Part shown: piece after piece, positions 1 to 6,148 of the stretch
How positions within the stretch are numbered: the first letter of the stretch is position 1
Layout of the letters: each line of letters begins with the position of its first letter
DNA from: an uncultured Chitinophagaceae bacterium
GTDB taxonomy: Bacteria; Bacteroidota; Bacteroidia; Chitinophagales; Chitinophagaceae
NCBI GenBank assembly: GCA_903904335.1
Contig: CAIVCF010000219.1
Span: 1-64,000, forward strand
DNA: 64,000 bases
Reading direction: 5' to 3'
Notes under the pieces: generated by a model
The model's database searches: none
What the model saw: only the letters and a program-made list of their open reading frames with translations
What the model was told of the DNA's origin: nothing
Made by a program: the position numbers and the translations under genes

Positions 1-41
1 ATTCTTCGCCAATGCGAGAACGTTAGCTGCAATTAGAATAA

Positions 42-506
42 ATGAGACAACTAATAAACTTTACTCTGCTTTTTTTTATAGGTATCCTTAGCTATGGACA
101 AGATTCAACAATCATTAAAGGGAATGGAGTTATTTCAACTTTAACCAAATCAGATATTGCTGAGATTAATAATGCAAGAAATATTCTAATCAACCAAATT
201 ATCAAAGATGCAAATAATTCAACAACACTTCTAAATAATTTGCTTCAAAAAGACTTACAGGATGCCAGAGAAAATGGACACAATTTTAGCAGAAATGCTT
301 CTATCTATTACCCCAAGAAAATTACTAAATCAAATTTTTTAACTTACTATTTAAATAAATCAATCAATACGCGGTGTACCAATACGATAACAGATACAAC
401 GATCTTGAATTGTATAGAGAGACACCAATATGAATTTTTGGTCATTTTTCCATATATAGATGGCGCAAGTCATGGTGACAATATTGAAAGCATTTTCACT
501 GCATAA
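42..506 (+). CDS. secreted protein of unknown function
   Basis: I do not recognise the family. The 154-residue product opens with a probable signal peptide (Met-Arg, a hydrophobic stretch at about residues 5-17, then a small-residue cleavage region before QDS), so it is probably exported. The rest is hydrophilic and rich in Asn, Ile and Thr, with two cysteines (CTNTITDTTILNC) that could form a disulfide. Codon use is more AT-rich than in the biosynthetic genes downstream. The ATG lies about 15 bases after the sequence AACGTTAGCTGC, which resembles the 3' end of an integron attC site. The gene stands alone, and the next 470 bases lack a comparable reading frame. It could be a cassette or other accessory gene; function unknown. 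Confidence 0.6.
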   Translation: MRQLINFTLLFFIGILSYGQDSTIIKGNGVISTLTKSDIAEINNARNILINQIIKDANNSTTLLNNLLQKDLQDARENGHNFSRNASIYYPKKITKSNFLTYYLNKSINTRCTNTITDTTILNCIERHQYEFLVIFPYIDGASHGDNIESIFTA

Positions 507-556
507 AAATAATAACTACATTAAAACTACATTGGTTTATAAAGTAATAAATAATT

Positions 557-636
557 GATTATCAATAGTATAACTGGTCCCGTAGTTCAATGGATAGAAT
601 AGAAGTTTCCTAAACTTTAGACTATCAATTATATAA
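557..636 (+). repeat. imperfect 17-bp direct repeats flanking a tRNA fragment
   Basis: GATTATCAATAGTATAA (557-573) and GACTATCAATTATATAA (620-636) match at 14 of 17 positions and bracket the tRNA 5' half. They could mark an insertion or deletion scar, or be AT-rich coincidence. Confidence 0.35.
576..620 (+). pseudogene. 5' half of a tRNA-Arg (anticodon CCU), 3' half missing
   Basis: From 576 the sequence gives a 7-base acceptor strand GGTCCCG, U8 A9, a D arm (GTTC/GAAT closing AATGGATA), and an anticodon arm GAAGT-TTCCTAA-ACTTT with anticodon CCU. Homology stops around the variable loop. I find no T arm with a TTCRANY loop and no CGGGACC strand to close the acceptor stem within the next 500 bases. 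It is therefore a tRNA fragment, not a working gene. Possible origins are recombination at an integration site or a deletion. Confidence 0.75.
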
Positions 637-876
637 TGGAGGTAATTCAACAAACACAAAAACTCTTTCTTTTAACATCGGTTTTCAAATTCACCTAGAA
701 AAATGATTTTAATATGGTTTTCAATTTTGAAAATCTTATTGATAATAATCAATTTATTTAAAGTCCCATAAAACGACCTATTTTTTGAGAAACTGGATCA
801 ACCAACACACGTTTACAGAATGTAACCGGTTCTGTAATATCCTCATTCCGTTAAACAAGTATAAAGAAAATACAGG

Positions 877-930
877 TTTATTGATGTTTTCTAAAACTAA
901 AGAGCGTTAGTTTTAGAAAACATCAATAAA
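877..930. repeat. perfect 24-bp inverted repeat with 6-base loop
   Basis: Bases 877-900 are the exact reverse complement of 907-930, separated by AGAGCG. No T-tract follows on either strand, so a Rho-independent terminator is unlikely. The palindrome lies just upstream of the attenuator promoter (-33 at 937). It could be a protein-binding palindrome, the end of a mobile element, or a folded single-strand recombination site. Confidence 0.8.
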
Positions 931-936
931 AATAAA

Positions 937-967
937 TTGGTCTGCATTCAATCAATCCTTACTTTTG
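937..967 (+). promoter_or_regulatory. promoter of the Phe/Tyr leader and pheA operon
   Basis: TTG at 937-939 and TACTTTTG at 960-967 fit the Bacteroidota -33/-7 consensus (TTTG / TANNTTTG) with 20 bases between them. The leader-peptide ATG at 975 is only 7 bases past the -7 box, so the transcript may begin at or just before the start codon. Confidence 0.6.
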
Positions 968-974
968 AAAAGTA

Positions 975-1064
975 ATGAAACAGAACATCGCAAATACATT
1001 CTTTTACTTTTATTTTTATTTCTACTTTAAAAATAGTAGCCGGGTTGTATTTGCAAAAGCATAA
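975..1064 (+). CDS. Phe/Tyr leader peptide controlling the pheA operon
   Basis: This is a 29-codon frame, ATG 975 to TAA 1062-1064. Residues 9-18 are ten aromatic codons in a row, FFYFYFYFYF (six Phe, four Tyr), followed by KNSSRVVFAKA. The first enzyme downstream is prephenate dehydratase, the committed step to phenylalanine, and a terminator hairpin lies between the two. That is the classical arrangement of a ribosome-mediated attenuator. The peptide probably has no function beyond being translated: ribosomes stall on the run when charged tRNA-Phe or tRNA-Tyr is scarce. The aromatic run, the matching pathway and the mutually exclusive hairpins are visible in the sequence. Regulation itself is inferred. 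Confidence 0.85.
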   Translation: MKQNIANTFFYFYFYFYFKNSSRVVFAKA

Positions 1065-1095
1065 GAGATTAACTAAATCAACATACAGTCCCGGC
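1039..1095 (+). promoter_or_regulatory. antiterminator of the Phe/Tyr attenuator
   Basis: GCCGGG at 1039-1044 is complementary to CCCGGC at 1090-1095, and TGTA (1046-1049) can add pairs with TACA (1084-1087). The 5' strand sits just after the aromatic codons and about 18 bases before the leader stop. A ribosome stalled at the Phe/Tyr run leaves it free, while one at the stop codon covers it. The 3' strand is shared with the terminator, so the two structures exclude each other. Confidence 0.75.
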
Positions 1096-1113
1096 AAAAA
1101 GCCGGGATTTTTT
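1090..1113 (+). terminator. attenuator terminator before pheA
   Basis: CCCGGC (1090-1095), AAAAA loop, GCCGGG (1101-1106), then a T-run at 1108-1113. The ATG of pheA follows at 1119. Formation in the leader mRNA should end transcription when Phe and Tyr are plentiful. Confidence 0.85.
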
Positions 1114-1118
1114 ATTTT

Positions 1119-1958
1119 ATGGCAACAACAAAAGTATCTATTCAGGGTTATGAAGGCAGTTTCCATCAGGTTGCTGCAGAGCAATTTTTCGGGAAAGACG
1201 TAACCGTAATCCCTTGTGCAACTTTTAAAGAAGTAATTAAAATCGCTTCCAATAAAAAAGAAAGCAATGGCGGGGTGATGGCCATCGAAAATTCTATTGC
1301 AGGAAGTATTTTACCGAATTATACTTTATTGCAGAAAAGCAGTTTGAGAATTGTGGGCGAAGTATATCTGCCCATCAAACAACATTTGTTGGTGAATCCC
1401 GGCGTAAAGTTGGAAGACATTAAAGAAGTGCATTCGCATCACATGGCCATACAACAATGCATGGAATACTTAGATAAGTATGAGTGGAAGTTGGTGGAAA
1501 CAGATGATACAGCTTTAAGTGCCAAACATATCCATCAGCATAAAAGCAAACATATTGCAGGCATTGCCAGTAAGTTGGCTGCAGAATTGTTTCAATTGAA
1601 TATCATTGTTCCGAATATTCATACACAAAAAAATAATTACACCCGCTTTTTGATCTTGCAAAGATTAGATGAAGCTGTACAGGTAAATGATGCCAACAAA
1701 GCATCCGTCAATTTTGAGACCGATCATTCAAAAGGCAGTCTGGCAAAGGTTTTAACTAAGATAGCGGATGGTGGAATTAATTTAAGCAAGCTGCAAAGTT
1801 TTCCTATTGCCGGTACCAATTTCAAATACAGTTTTCATGCCGATATGGAATTTGAGCATACGGATATATTCAATGCGGTGATAGAAGAGATCAAACCTTT
1901 AACGGCGCAAATAAAGATTTACGGAGTGTATAAAAACGGAAACCCGCTAACCCCCTAA
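1119..1958 (+). CDS. pheA: prephenate dehydratase
   Basis: Converts prephenate to phenylpyruvate, the committed step of phenylalanine synthesis, in the cytoplasm. The 279-residue length fits the monofunctional enzyme. The catalytic domain spans about residues 1-185, with the family motifs GYEGSFHQVAAEQFF (10-24), ENSIAGS (57-63) and the active-site TRF at 175-177. A C-terminal ACT domain follows at about 195-275. In family members the ACT domain usually carries GAL and ESRP motifs that bind Phe; here they read GSL and QSFP, so allosteric control may be altered. The last residues (NPLTP) are encoded by a copy of the CCCC/GGGG repeat. It is the first enzyme gene after the Phe/Tyr leader and attenuator, followed by the aminotransferase. 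Confidence 0.93.
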   Translation: MATTKVSIQGYEGSFHQVAAEQFFGKDVTVIPCATFKEVIKIASNKKESNGGVMAIENSIAGSILPNYTLLQKSSLRIVGEVYLPIKQHLLVNPGVKLEDIKEVHSHHMAIQQCMEYLDKYEWKLVETDDTALSAKHIHQHKSKHIAGIASKLAAELFQLNIIVPNIHTQKNNYTRFLILQRLDEAVQVNDANKASVNFETDHSKGSLAKVLTKIADGGINLSKLQSFPIAGTNFKYSFHADMEFEHTDIFNAVIEEIKPLTAQIKIYGVYKNGNPLTP

Positions 1959-1965
1959 AGGGAAA
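1944..1965 (-). repeat. CCCC/GGGG short palindromic repeat, copy 1
   Basis: CCGCTAACCCCCTAAAGGG, read on the minus strand, belongs to the family CCCCTTCAGGGG-N(4-5)-GGGG also found at 2043, 2551 and 63209. It overlaps the last codons and stop of pheA. Confidence 0.6.
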
Positions 1966-2002
1966 TATCAAAAATCATTTAATAATCCATATCAGATATA
2001 TT

Positions 2003-3229
2003 ATGAGTTCAAATGTTGCAAATAAATCAAATGCTTTTTCAACTCCCCCTTCAGGGGGCTGGGGGGTCTCAAAAAGATTGGAAGGCATTGGTGAATATTA
2101 TTTCTCTCAAAAACTGAGGGAAATAGATGAACTGAATAAACAGGGCAAGAATATTATCAATCTGGGTATCGGCAGTCCCGACCTGCCACCTCATCCCGAT
2201 GTAATTAAAGTATTGCAGGAAGAATCTGCAAAGCCCAATGTTCATGCTTATCAATCCTACAAAGGATCTCCTGTTCTGCGCAAAGCCATGAGTGATTGGT
2301 ATAAACAATGGTATGATGTTGATCTCAATATCGATACGGAAATTTTACCATTGATCGGAAGCAAAGAAGGCATTATGCATATTTGTATGACTTATTTTGA
2401 AGAAGGTGTTGGTGTATTGGTTCCTAATCCGGGTTATCCTACATATTCAAGTGCAGTAAAAATTTCCGGAGCAACACCGGTTTATTATGAGTTGAAAGAA
2501 GAAAATAACTATGAGCCTGATTTTGATGCATTAGAAAAATTAATTACTGAATTTCCCCTTCAGGGGATCAAGGGGTTGTTCGTCAATTATCCGCAAATGC
2601 CAACAGGACAAAACGGCAATAAAATATTATTTGAAAAAATAGTTGCATTTGGTAAGAAACATAACATTTTAATTATTCATGATAATCCATATAGTTTTAT
2701 TTTGAATGAATATCCGATGAGTCTGCTTTCTGTTGAAGGTGCGAAAGATGTAGTGTTGGAATTAAATTCATTAAGCAAATCTTCCAATATGGCAGGTTGG
2801 AGGGTAGGTATGTTATGCGGCGCCAAAGAAAGGATCGATGAAGTATTGCGCTTTAAAAGTAATATGGACAGCGGTATGTTCCTTCCCTTACAGCTCGCTG
2901 CTGCAAAGGCTTTGAGTTTGGATAAATCTTGGTATGATAGTATCAATAAAATTTATAACGAAAGAAGAATTAAAGTTTTTGAATTATTGGATCTGTTGAA
3001 ATGTGTGTATTCAAAAGATCAGGTAGGAATGTTTGTTTGGGCTAAGATTCCTTCAACATACAAAGATGGTTATGCATTGAGTGATGAAGTGCTGTATAAC
3101 AGCAATGTATTCATTACACCGGGCGGAATTTTTGGAAGTGCGGGTGATAGTTATGTTCGTGTTAGTTTGTGCGGAAGTATTGAAAGATTTGAAGATGCAA
3201 TTAAAAGAATAAAAAGAACAAACACATAG
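2003..3229 (+). CDS. PLP-dependent aminotransferase (class I/II)
   Basis: The 408-residue fold-type I aminotransferase probably transaminates phenylpyruvate or 4-hydroxyphenylpyruvate, judging from its place between prephenate dehydratase and prephenate dehydrogenase; the exact substrate is inferred. Visible motifs include LGIGSPDLPPHPDV near the N-terminus, NPGYPTYSSA, NYPQMPTG, HDNPY and SLSKSSNMAGWRVG, which holds the PLP lysine. Two in-frame copies of the CCCC/GGGG repeat lie inside the gene: residues about 14-22 (TPPSGGWGV), giving an odd N-terminal extension before RLEGIGEYYF, and about 184-192 (FPLQGIKGL), in a surface stretch just before the NYPQMPTG motif. The gene may therefore have absorbed two mobile repeats without losing the frame. 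The TAG stop lies in the arm of a long hairpin repeat (3220-3299). Confidence 0.85.
   Translation: MSSNVANKSNAFSTPPSGGWGVSKRLEGIGEYYFSQKLREIDELNKQGKNIINLGIGSPDLPPHPDVIKVLQEESAKPNVHAYQSYKGSPVLRKAMSDWYKQWYDVDLNIDTEILPLIGSKEGIMHICMTYFEEGVGVLVPNPGYPTYSSAVKISGATPVYYELKEENNYEPDFDALEKLITEFPLQGIKGLFVNYPQMPTGQNGNKILFEKIVAFGKKHNILIIHDNPYSFILNEYPMSLLSVEGAKDVVLELNSLSKSSNMAGWRVGMLCGAKERIDEVLRFKSNMDSGMFLPLQLAAAKALSLDKSWYDSINKIYNERRIKVFELLDLLKCVYSKDQVGMFVWAKIPSTYKDGYALSDEVLYNSNVFITPGGIFGSAGDSYVRVSLCGSIERFEDAIKRIKRTNT
2043..2067 (+). repeat. CCCC/GGGG repeat, copy 2, inside coding sequence
   Basis: CTCCCCCTTCAGGGGGCT then GGGGGG. It lies in frame near the 5' end of the aminotransferase gene and encodes about nine residues. 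Confidence 0.75.
2551..2577 (+). repeat. CCCC/GGGG repeat, copy 3, inside coding sequence
   Basis: TTTCCCCTTCAGGGGATC followed by AAGGGGTT. It is in frame at about codons 184-192 of the aminotransferase gene, the second copy in the same gene. Confidence 0.75.
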
Positions 3230-3299
3230 GATCATAGATGAAAAAAGGGCAAATAGGGTTTCTATTTTACCTTTTCCTGAACTATGTTTCTATGTGTTT
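3220..3299. repeat. CATAGGAACATAG hairpin repeat, copy 1
   Basis: AAACACATAGGATCATAG (3220-3237) pairs with CTATGTTTCTATGTGTTT (3282-3299) with two mismatches. An inner pair, AAAAGGGCAAATAG with CTATTTTACCTTTT, extends the hairpin. It fills the gap between the aminotransferase and tyrA and contains the aminotransferase stop codon. Related copies flank the GxxExxY gene at 34.8-35.4 kb. Confidence 0.8.
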
Positions 3300-3319
3300 C
3301 AAAAAAAAATAAAAATTTC

Positions 3320-4168
3320 ATGTTTAATAACGTAACGATAGTCGGAGTGGGTTTGATCAGTGGTTCATTTGCCATTGCATTGAAAGAAAAAGGTTTTGCA
3401 AAGCATATTATTGGCGTGAGCAGAACAGAAGCCAGCGCAAAAAAAGCAATGGAGTTAGGGATCATTGACGAGGCATTGCCTTTGGAAGAAGCTGTTAAGA
3501 AAAGCGATTTTATTTATGTGGCCATTCCTGTTGATGCCACGATTCCTGTGATGAAACAAATAATGGATTTGATCACCGACAAACAAATAGTAGCAGATGC
3601 CGGTTCTACAAAATATGTGTTGTGCGAAGCATTAAAAGATCATCCTATGCGCAAACGATTTGTGGCAACGCATCCTATGTGGGGAACGGAATACAGTGGT
3701 CCGGAAGCTGCCGTAAAAGATGCCTTCATCGGCCGAGCTTGTGTGATCTGTGAAAAAGAGAAAACTGATACTGCTGCCGTTGCAACAGTTGAGAACATTT
3801 ATCGTGAATTAGGAATGAATTTGATCTATATGGATGCGGAAAGTCATGACAGACATGCAGCTTATGTAAGTCATATTTCACATATCACTTCATTTGCCTT
3901 AGCCAATACGGTATTGGAAAAAGAAAAAGAAGAAGATGCCATTTTTGAATTAGCGGGTGGTGGTTTTGAAAGTACGGTTCGTTTGGCAAAAAGCAGTCCG
4001 GCCATGTGGGCGCCTATTTTCATGCAGAACAGAGAAAATGTGCTGGATGTTTTAAATGAGCATATTTCGCAATTAAGAAAATTCAAAGCTTGTTTGGAAA
4101 AAGAGAATTATGAATATTTGAATGAGTTGATGGACAATGCAAATAAGATTAAGCGGATTTTAAAATAA
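3320..4168 (+). CDS. tyrA: prephenate dehydrogenase
   Basis: Oxidatively decarboxylates prephenate to 4-hydroxyphenylpyruvate, the committed step of tyrosine synthesis, with NAD(P). I chose ATG 3320 (282 residues) because the nucleotide-binding strand NVTIVGVGLISGS starts immediately after it. The longer frame from 3284 would lie in the hairpin repeat. Motifs visible: VGVGLISGSFAIAL (Rossmann glycine loop), GSTKY, and HPMWGTEYSGP with the catalytic histidine. A helical C-terminal domain follows. The gene is third in the Phe/Tyr group; 90 bases separate it from the aminotransferase, all occupied by the hairpin repeat, which could influence downstream expression. No ACT domain is attached. Confidence 0.92.
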   Translation: MFNNVTIVGVGLISGSFAIALKEKGFAKHIIGVSRTEASAKKAMELGIIDEALPLEEAVKKSDFIYVAIPVDATIPVMKQIMDLITDKQIVADAGSTKYVLCEALKDHPMRKRFVATHPMWGTEYSGPEAAVKDAFIGRACVICEKEKTDTAAVATVENIYRELGMNLIYMDAESHDRHAAYVSHISHITSFALANTVLEKEKEEDAIFELAGGGFESTVRLAKSSPAMWAPIFMQNRENVLDVLNEHISQLRKFKACLEKENYEYLNELMDNANKIKRILK

Positions 4169-4345
4169 TATCTGAACGATGATTTGGGTGGATTTGTTGG
4201 ATTTTGAGGAATGGATTAATAATCACTCTAAATCCTTGTTCAGACAAAGTTCTGAAAGTGCAAGTGTTCGATGCATCTGAGATGCAATGAAACCCAATAC
4301 AGTCAAGGAAAACAAAACAAATAGCTGTAAAGGATTTTAATAAAT

Positions 4346-4353
4346 TACCTTTG
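4346..4353 (+). promoter_or_regulatory. -7 box for the DEAD-box helicase
   Basis: TACCTTTG matches TANNTTTG and lies 21 bases before ATG 4375, suggesting the helicase has its own promoter within the aromatic gene group. Confidence 0.55.
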
Positions 4354-4374
4354 CGCAAATTTTTAATAAAATAT

Positions 4375-6060
4375 ATGACAACATTTAGTGAGTTAGGATT
4401 GAATGAGAACTTGGTAAAAGCTACAGATGCTTTGGGGTATGTGAACCCAACGGCTATTCAAGAACAAGCAATCCCTGTACTGTTGAACGGTACAAAAGAT
4501 TTAATAGGTTTGGCGCAAACCGGAACAGGTAAAACAGCGGCTTTCGGTTTGCCATTGCTGCAATTGGTGGATGAAAAACAAAAACACCCTCAGGCATTGG
4601 TGGTTTGTCCAACACGCGAATTGTGTATGCAGATCGTGACCGAAATAGAACTGTTCAAAAAGTTCATGCCGGGAATGAATGTAGTGGCTGTGTATGGCGG
4701 TGCATCCATAGGGTTACAGATCCGTGAATTAAAAAAAGGCATTCAGATCGTGGTGGCAACACCGGGACGTTTGATCGATCTGATCGAACGCAAAGCCATT
4801 CATTTGGAAAAGATAAAATATGTGGTGTTGGATGAAGCGGATGAAATGCTGAACATGGGTTTTAAAGATGATATAGAATTCATCCTGGAAAATACACCCG
4901 AACGTGAATCTACTTGGTTATTCAGTGCAACCATGCCACCTGAAATTCGCAGAGTAAGTAAACGTTACATGAAAAGTCCGGTTGAATTAACGGTCGGTAA
5001 AATGAATACCGCCAATAAAGATATCGATCATCAGTATTTTGTGGTGAACGGTCACCAACGTTATGAAGCATTGAAAAGATTGATCGATTTCAATCCGGGT
5101 ATTTATGGTATTATTTTTACCCGTACAAAGATCGATGCACAAAATGTAGCTGAAAAATTAACACGCGATGGTTATGATATCGATGCATTGCATGGTGATC
5201 TTACCCAACAGCAACGCGATAAAGTGATGGGTGAATTCCGCGAAAAAACTTTGCAGTTATTGGTTGCTACAGATGTGGCAGCAAGAGGTATTGATGTAAA
5301 AGAAATAACGCACGTTATTAATTACGAATTACCTGATGAGATGGAAGTGTATACGCATCGCAGTGGCCGTACCGGTCGCGCAGGAAGCACCGGTATTTGC
5401 ATGAGCATAGTAAATAACAAGGATGTTTATAAAATAAAACATATTGAAAGGTTGGTGCAGGCTCCTTTTCATAAATTGGAAATACCAAGTGGTAAAGATG
5501 TTTGCCGTAAACAATTCAATGCAGTGATGGATAAATTGCTGAACACAGATATCAGTCATGGCGATTATGAAACCTACTTGCCGATGTTGCAAGAGAAATT
5601 TGCCAATGTTACCAAAGAAGAAGTATTGACAAGAGTGGCGGCCATGGAATTTGATCGCTTCTTAAAATATTATGAGAATGCAGGTGATCTGAATGTGAGA
5701 GAAGTGCGCAGAGAAAGAAAAGAGATATCATCTCGTGACGGGCATTCATCAGACAGAAGAAGAGACGGAAGAGATAGCGGAAGAGGCGATAGCCGTCCGC
5801 AATACGCAGCAGGGAGTGGAGAGTATGCAAGATTATTTGTAAACCTCGGTACAAAAGATGGTTTTTATAAAGCAAGCTTTTTACAATATATACTAGACCT
5901 GAGCGACCTGAGAAAAGAAGTATTGGGAAGAATTGATATGAAAGAAATGAACAGTTGGGTGGAAGTGGATAAGAAAGTAGCCAATCAAATGGTGAAATCA
6001 ATCGATGGTAAAAATTACCGTGGCAGAAAGATCAGAATGAATGATGCGAATAGCAGGTAG
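4375..6060 (+). CDS. DEAD-box ATP-dependent RNA helicase (DbpA/CsdA-like)
   Basis: An ATP-dependent RNA-unwinding enzyme, probably acting in ribosome assembly or mRNA turnover. Product of 561 residues from ATG 4375; TTG 4351 lies inside the -7 box and is rejected. Helicase motifs are in order: Q-motif region (TTFSELGLNENL to NPTAIQEQAIP), AQTGTGKT (motif I), PTRELC (Ia), TPGR (Ib), DEADEM (II), SAT (III), and HRSGRTGRAG (VI). A basic Arg/Asp-rich linker at about 455-485 leads to a C-terminal DbpA-type RNA-binding domain (LFVNLGTKDGFY to YRGRKIRM). It sits between tyrA and the DAHP synthase but has its own promoter and no evident pathway link. Confidence 0.92.
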   Translation: MTTFSELGLNENLVKATDALGYVNPTAIQEQAIPVLLNGTKDLIGLAQTGTGKTAAFGLPLLQLVDEKQKHPQALVVCPTRELCMQIVTEIELFKKFMPGMNVVAVYGGASIGLQIRELKKGIQIVVATPGRLIDLIERKAIHLEKIKYVVLDEADEMLNMGFKDDIEFILENTPERESTWLFSATMPPEIRRVSKRYMKSPVELTVGKMNTANKDIDHQYFVVNGHQRYEALKRLIDFNPGIYGIIFTRTKIDAQNVAEKLTRDGYDIDALHGDLTQQQRDKVMGEFREKTLQLLVATDVAARGIDVKEITHVINYELPDEMEVYTHRSGRTGRAGSTGICMSIVNNKDVYKIKHIERLVQAPFHKLEIPSGKDVCRKQFNAVMDKLLNTDISHGDYETYLPMLQEKFANVTKEEVLTRVAAMEFDRFLKYYENAGDLNVREVRRERKEISSRDGHSSDRRRDGRDSGRGDSRPQYAAGSGEYARLFVNLGTKDGFYKASFLQYILDLSDLRKEVLGRIDMKEMNSWVEVDKKVANQMVKSIDGKNYRGRKIRMNDANSR

Positions 6061-6079
6061 GCTAAATGCATCATGCAAA

Positions 6080-6120
6080 AAGCTGAAGGCCTGCTGCTTT
6101 AAGCTTTATGCCTTTTGCTT
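6080..6120 (+). repeat. imperfect hairpin between helicase and DAHP synthase
   Basis: AAGCTGAAGGC (6080-6090) pairs with GCCTTTTGCTT (6110-6120), two mismatches. The downstream run is ATAACTAATAATTC, not a T-tract, so terminator function is uncertain. Confidence 0.4.
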
Positions 6121-6148
6121 ATAACTAATAATTCACAACAAATAAAAA

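Larger units (their letters stand above)
507..936. other. gene-poor AT-rich stretch
   Basis: No convincing coding sequence was seen on either strand. The stretch holds the tRNA 5' half at 576-620 with its flanking repeats, a short palindrome ATTGATAATAATCAAT near 740, and the long perfect palindrome at 877-930. The composition is more AT-rich than the operon that follows, in keeping with an accessory or decayed region. Confidence 0.6.

Noticed and set aside
576-760. tRNA with a group I intron (as in some tRNA-Arg CCU genes)
   Set aside because: The break is in the variable region, not the anticodon loop, and no 3' exon or intron core was found.
877-930. attC site
   Set aside because: The ends do not match RYYYAAC/GTTRRRY, and the perfect symmetry lacks the usual unpaired bases.
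3284-3319. N-terminal extension of TyrA
   Set aside because: Lies within the hairpin repeat; the Rossmann strand starts right after ATG 3320.
6080-6120. attenuator for DAHP synthase
   Set aside because: No T-tract after the hairpin and no aromatic leader peptide was found.
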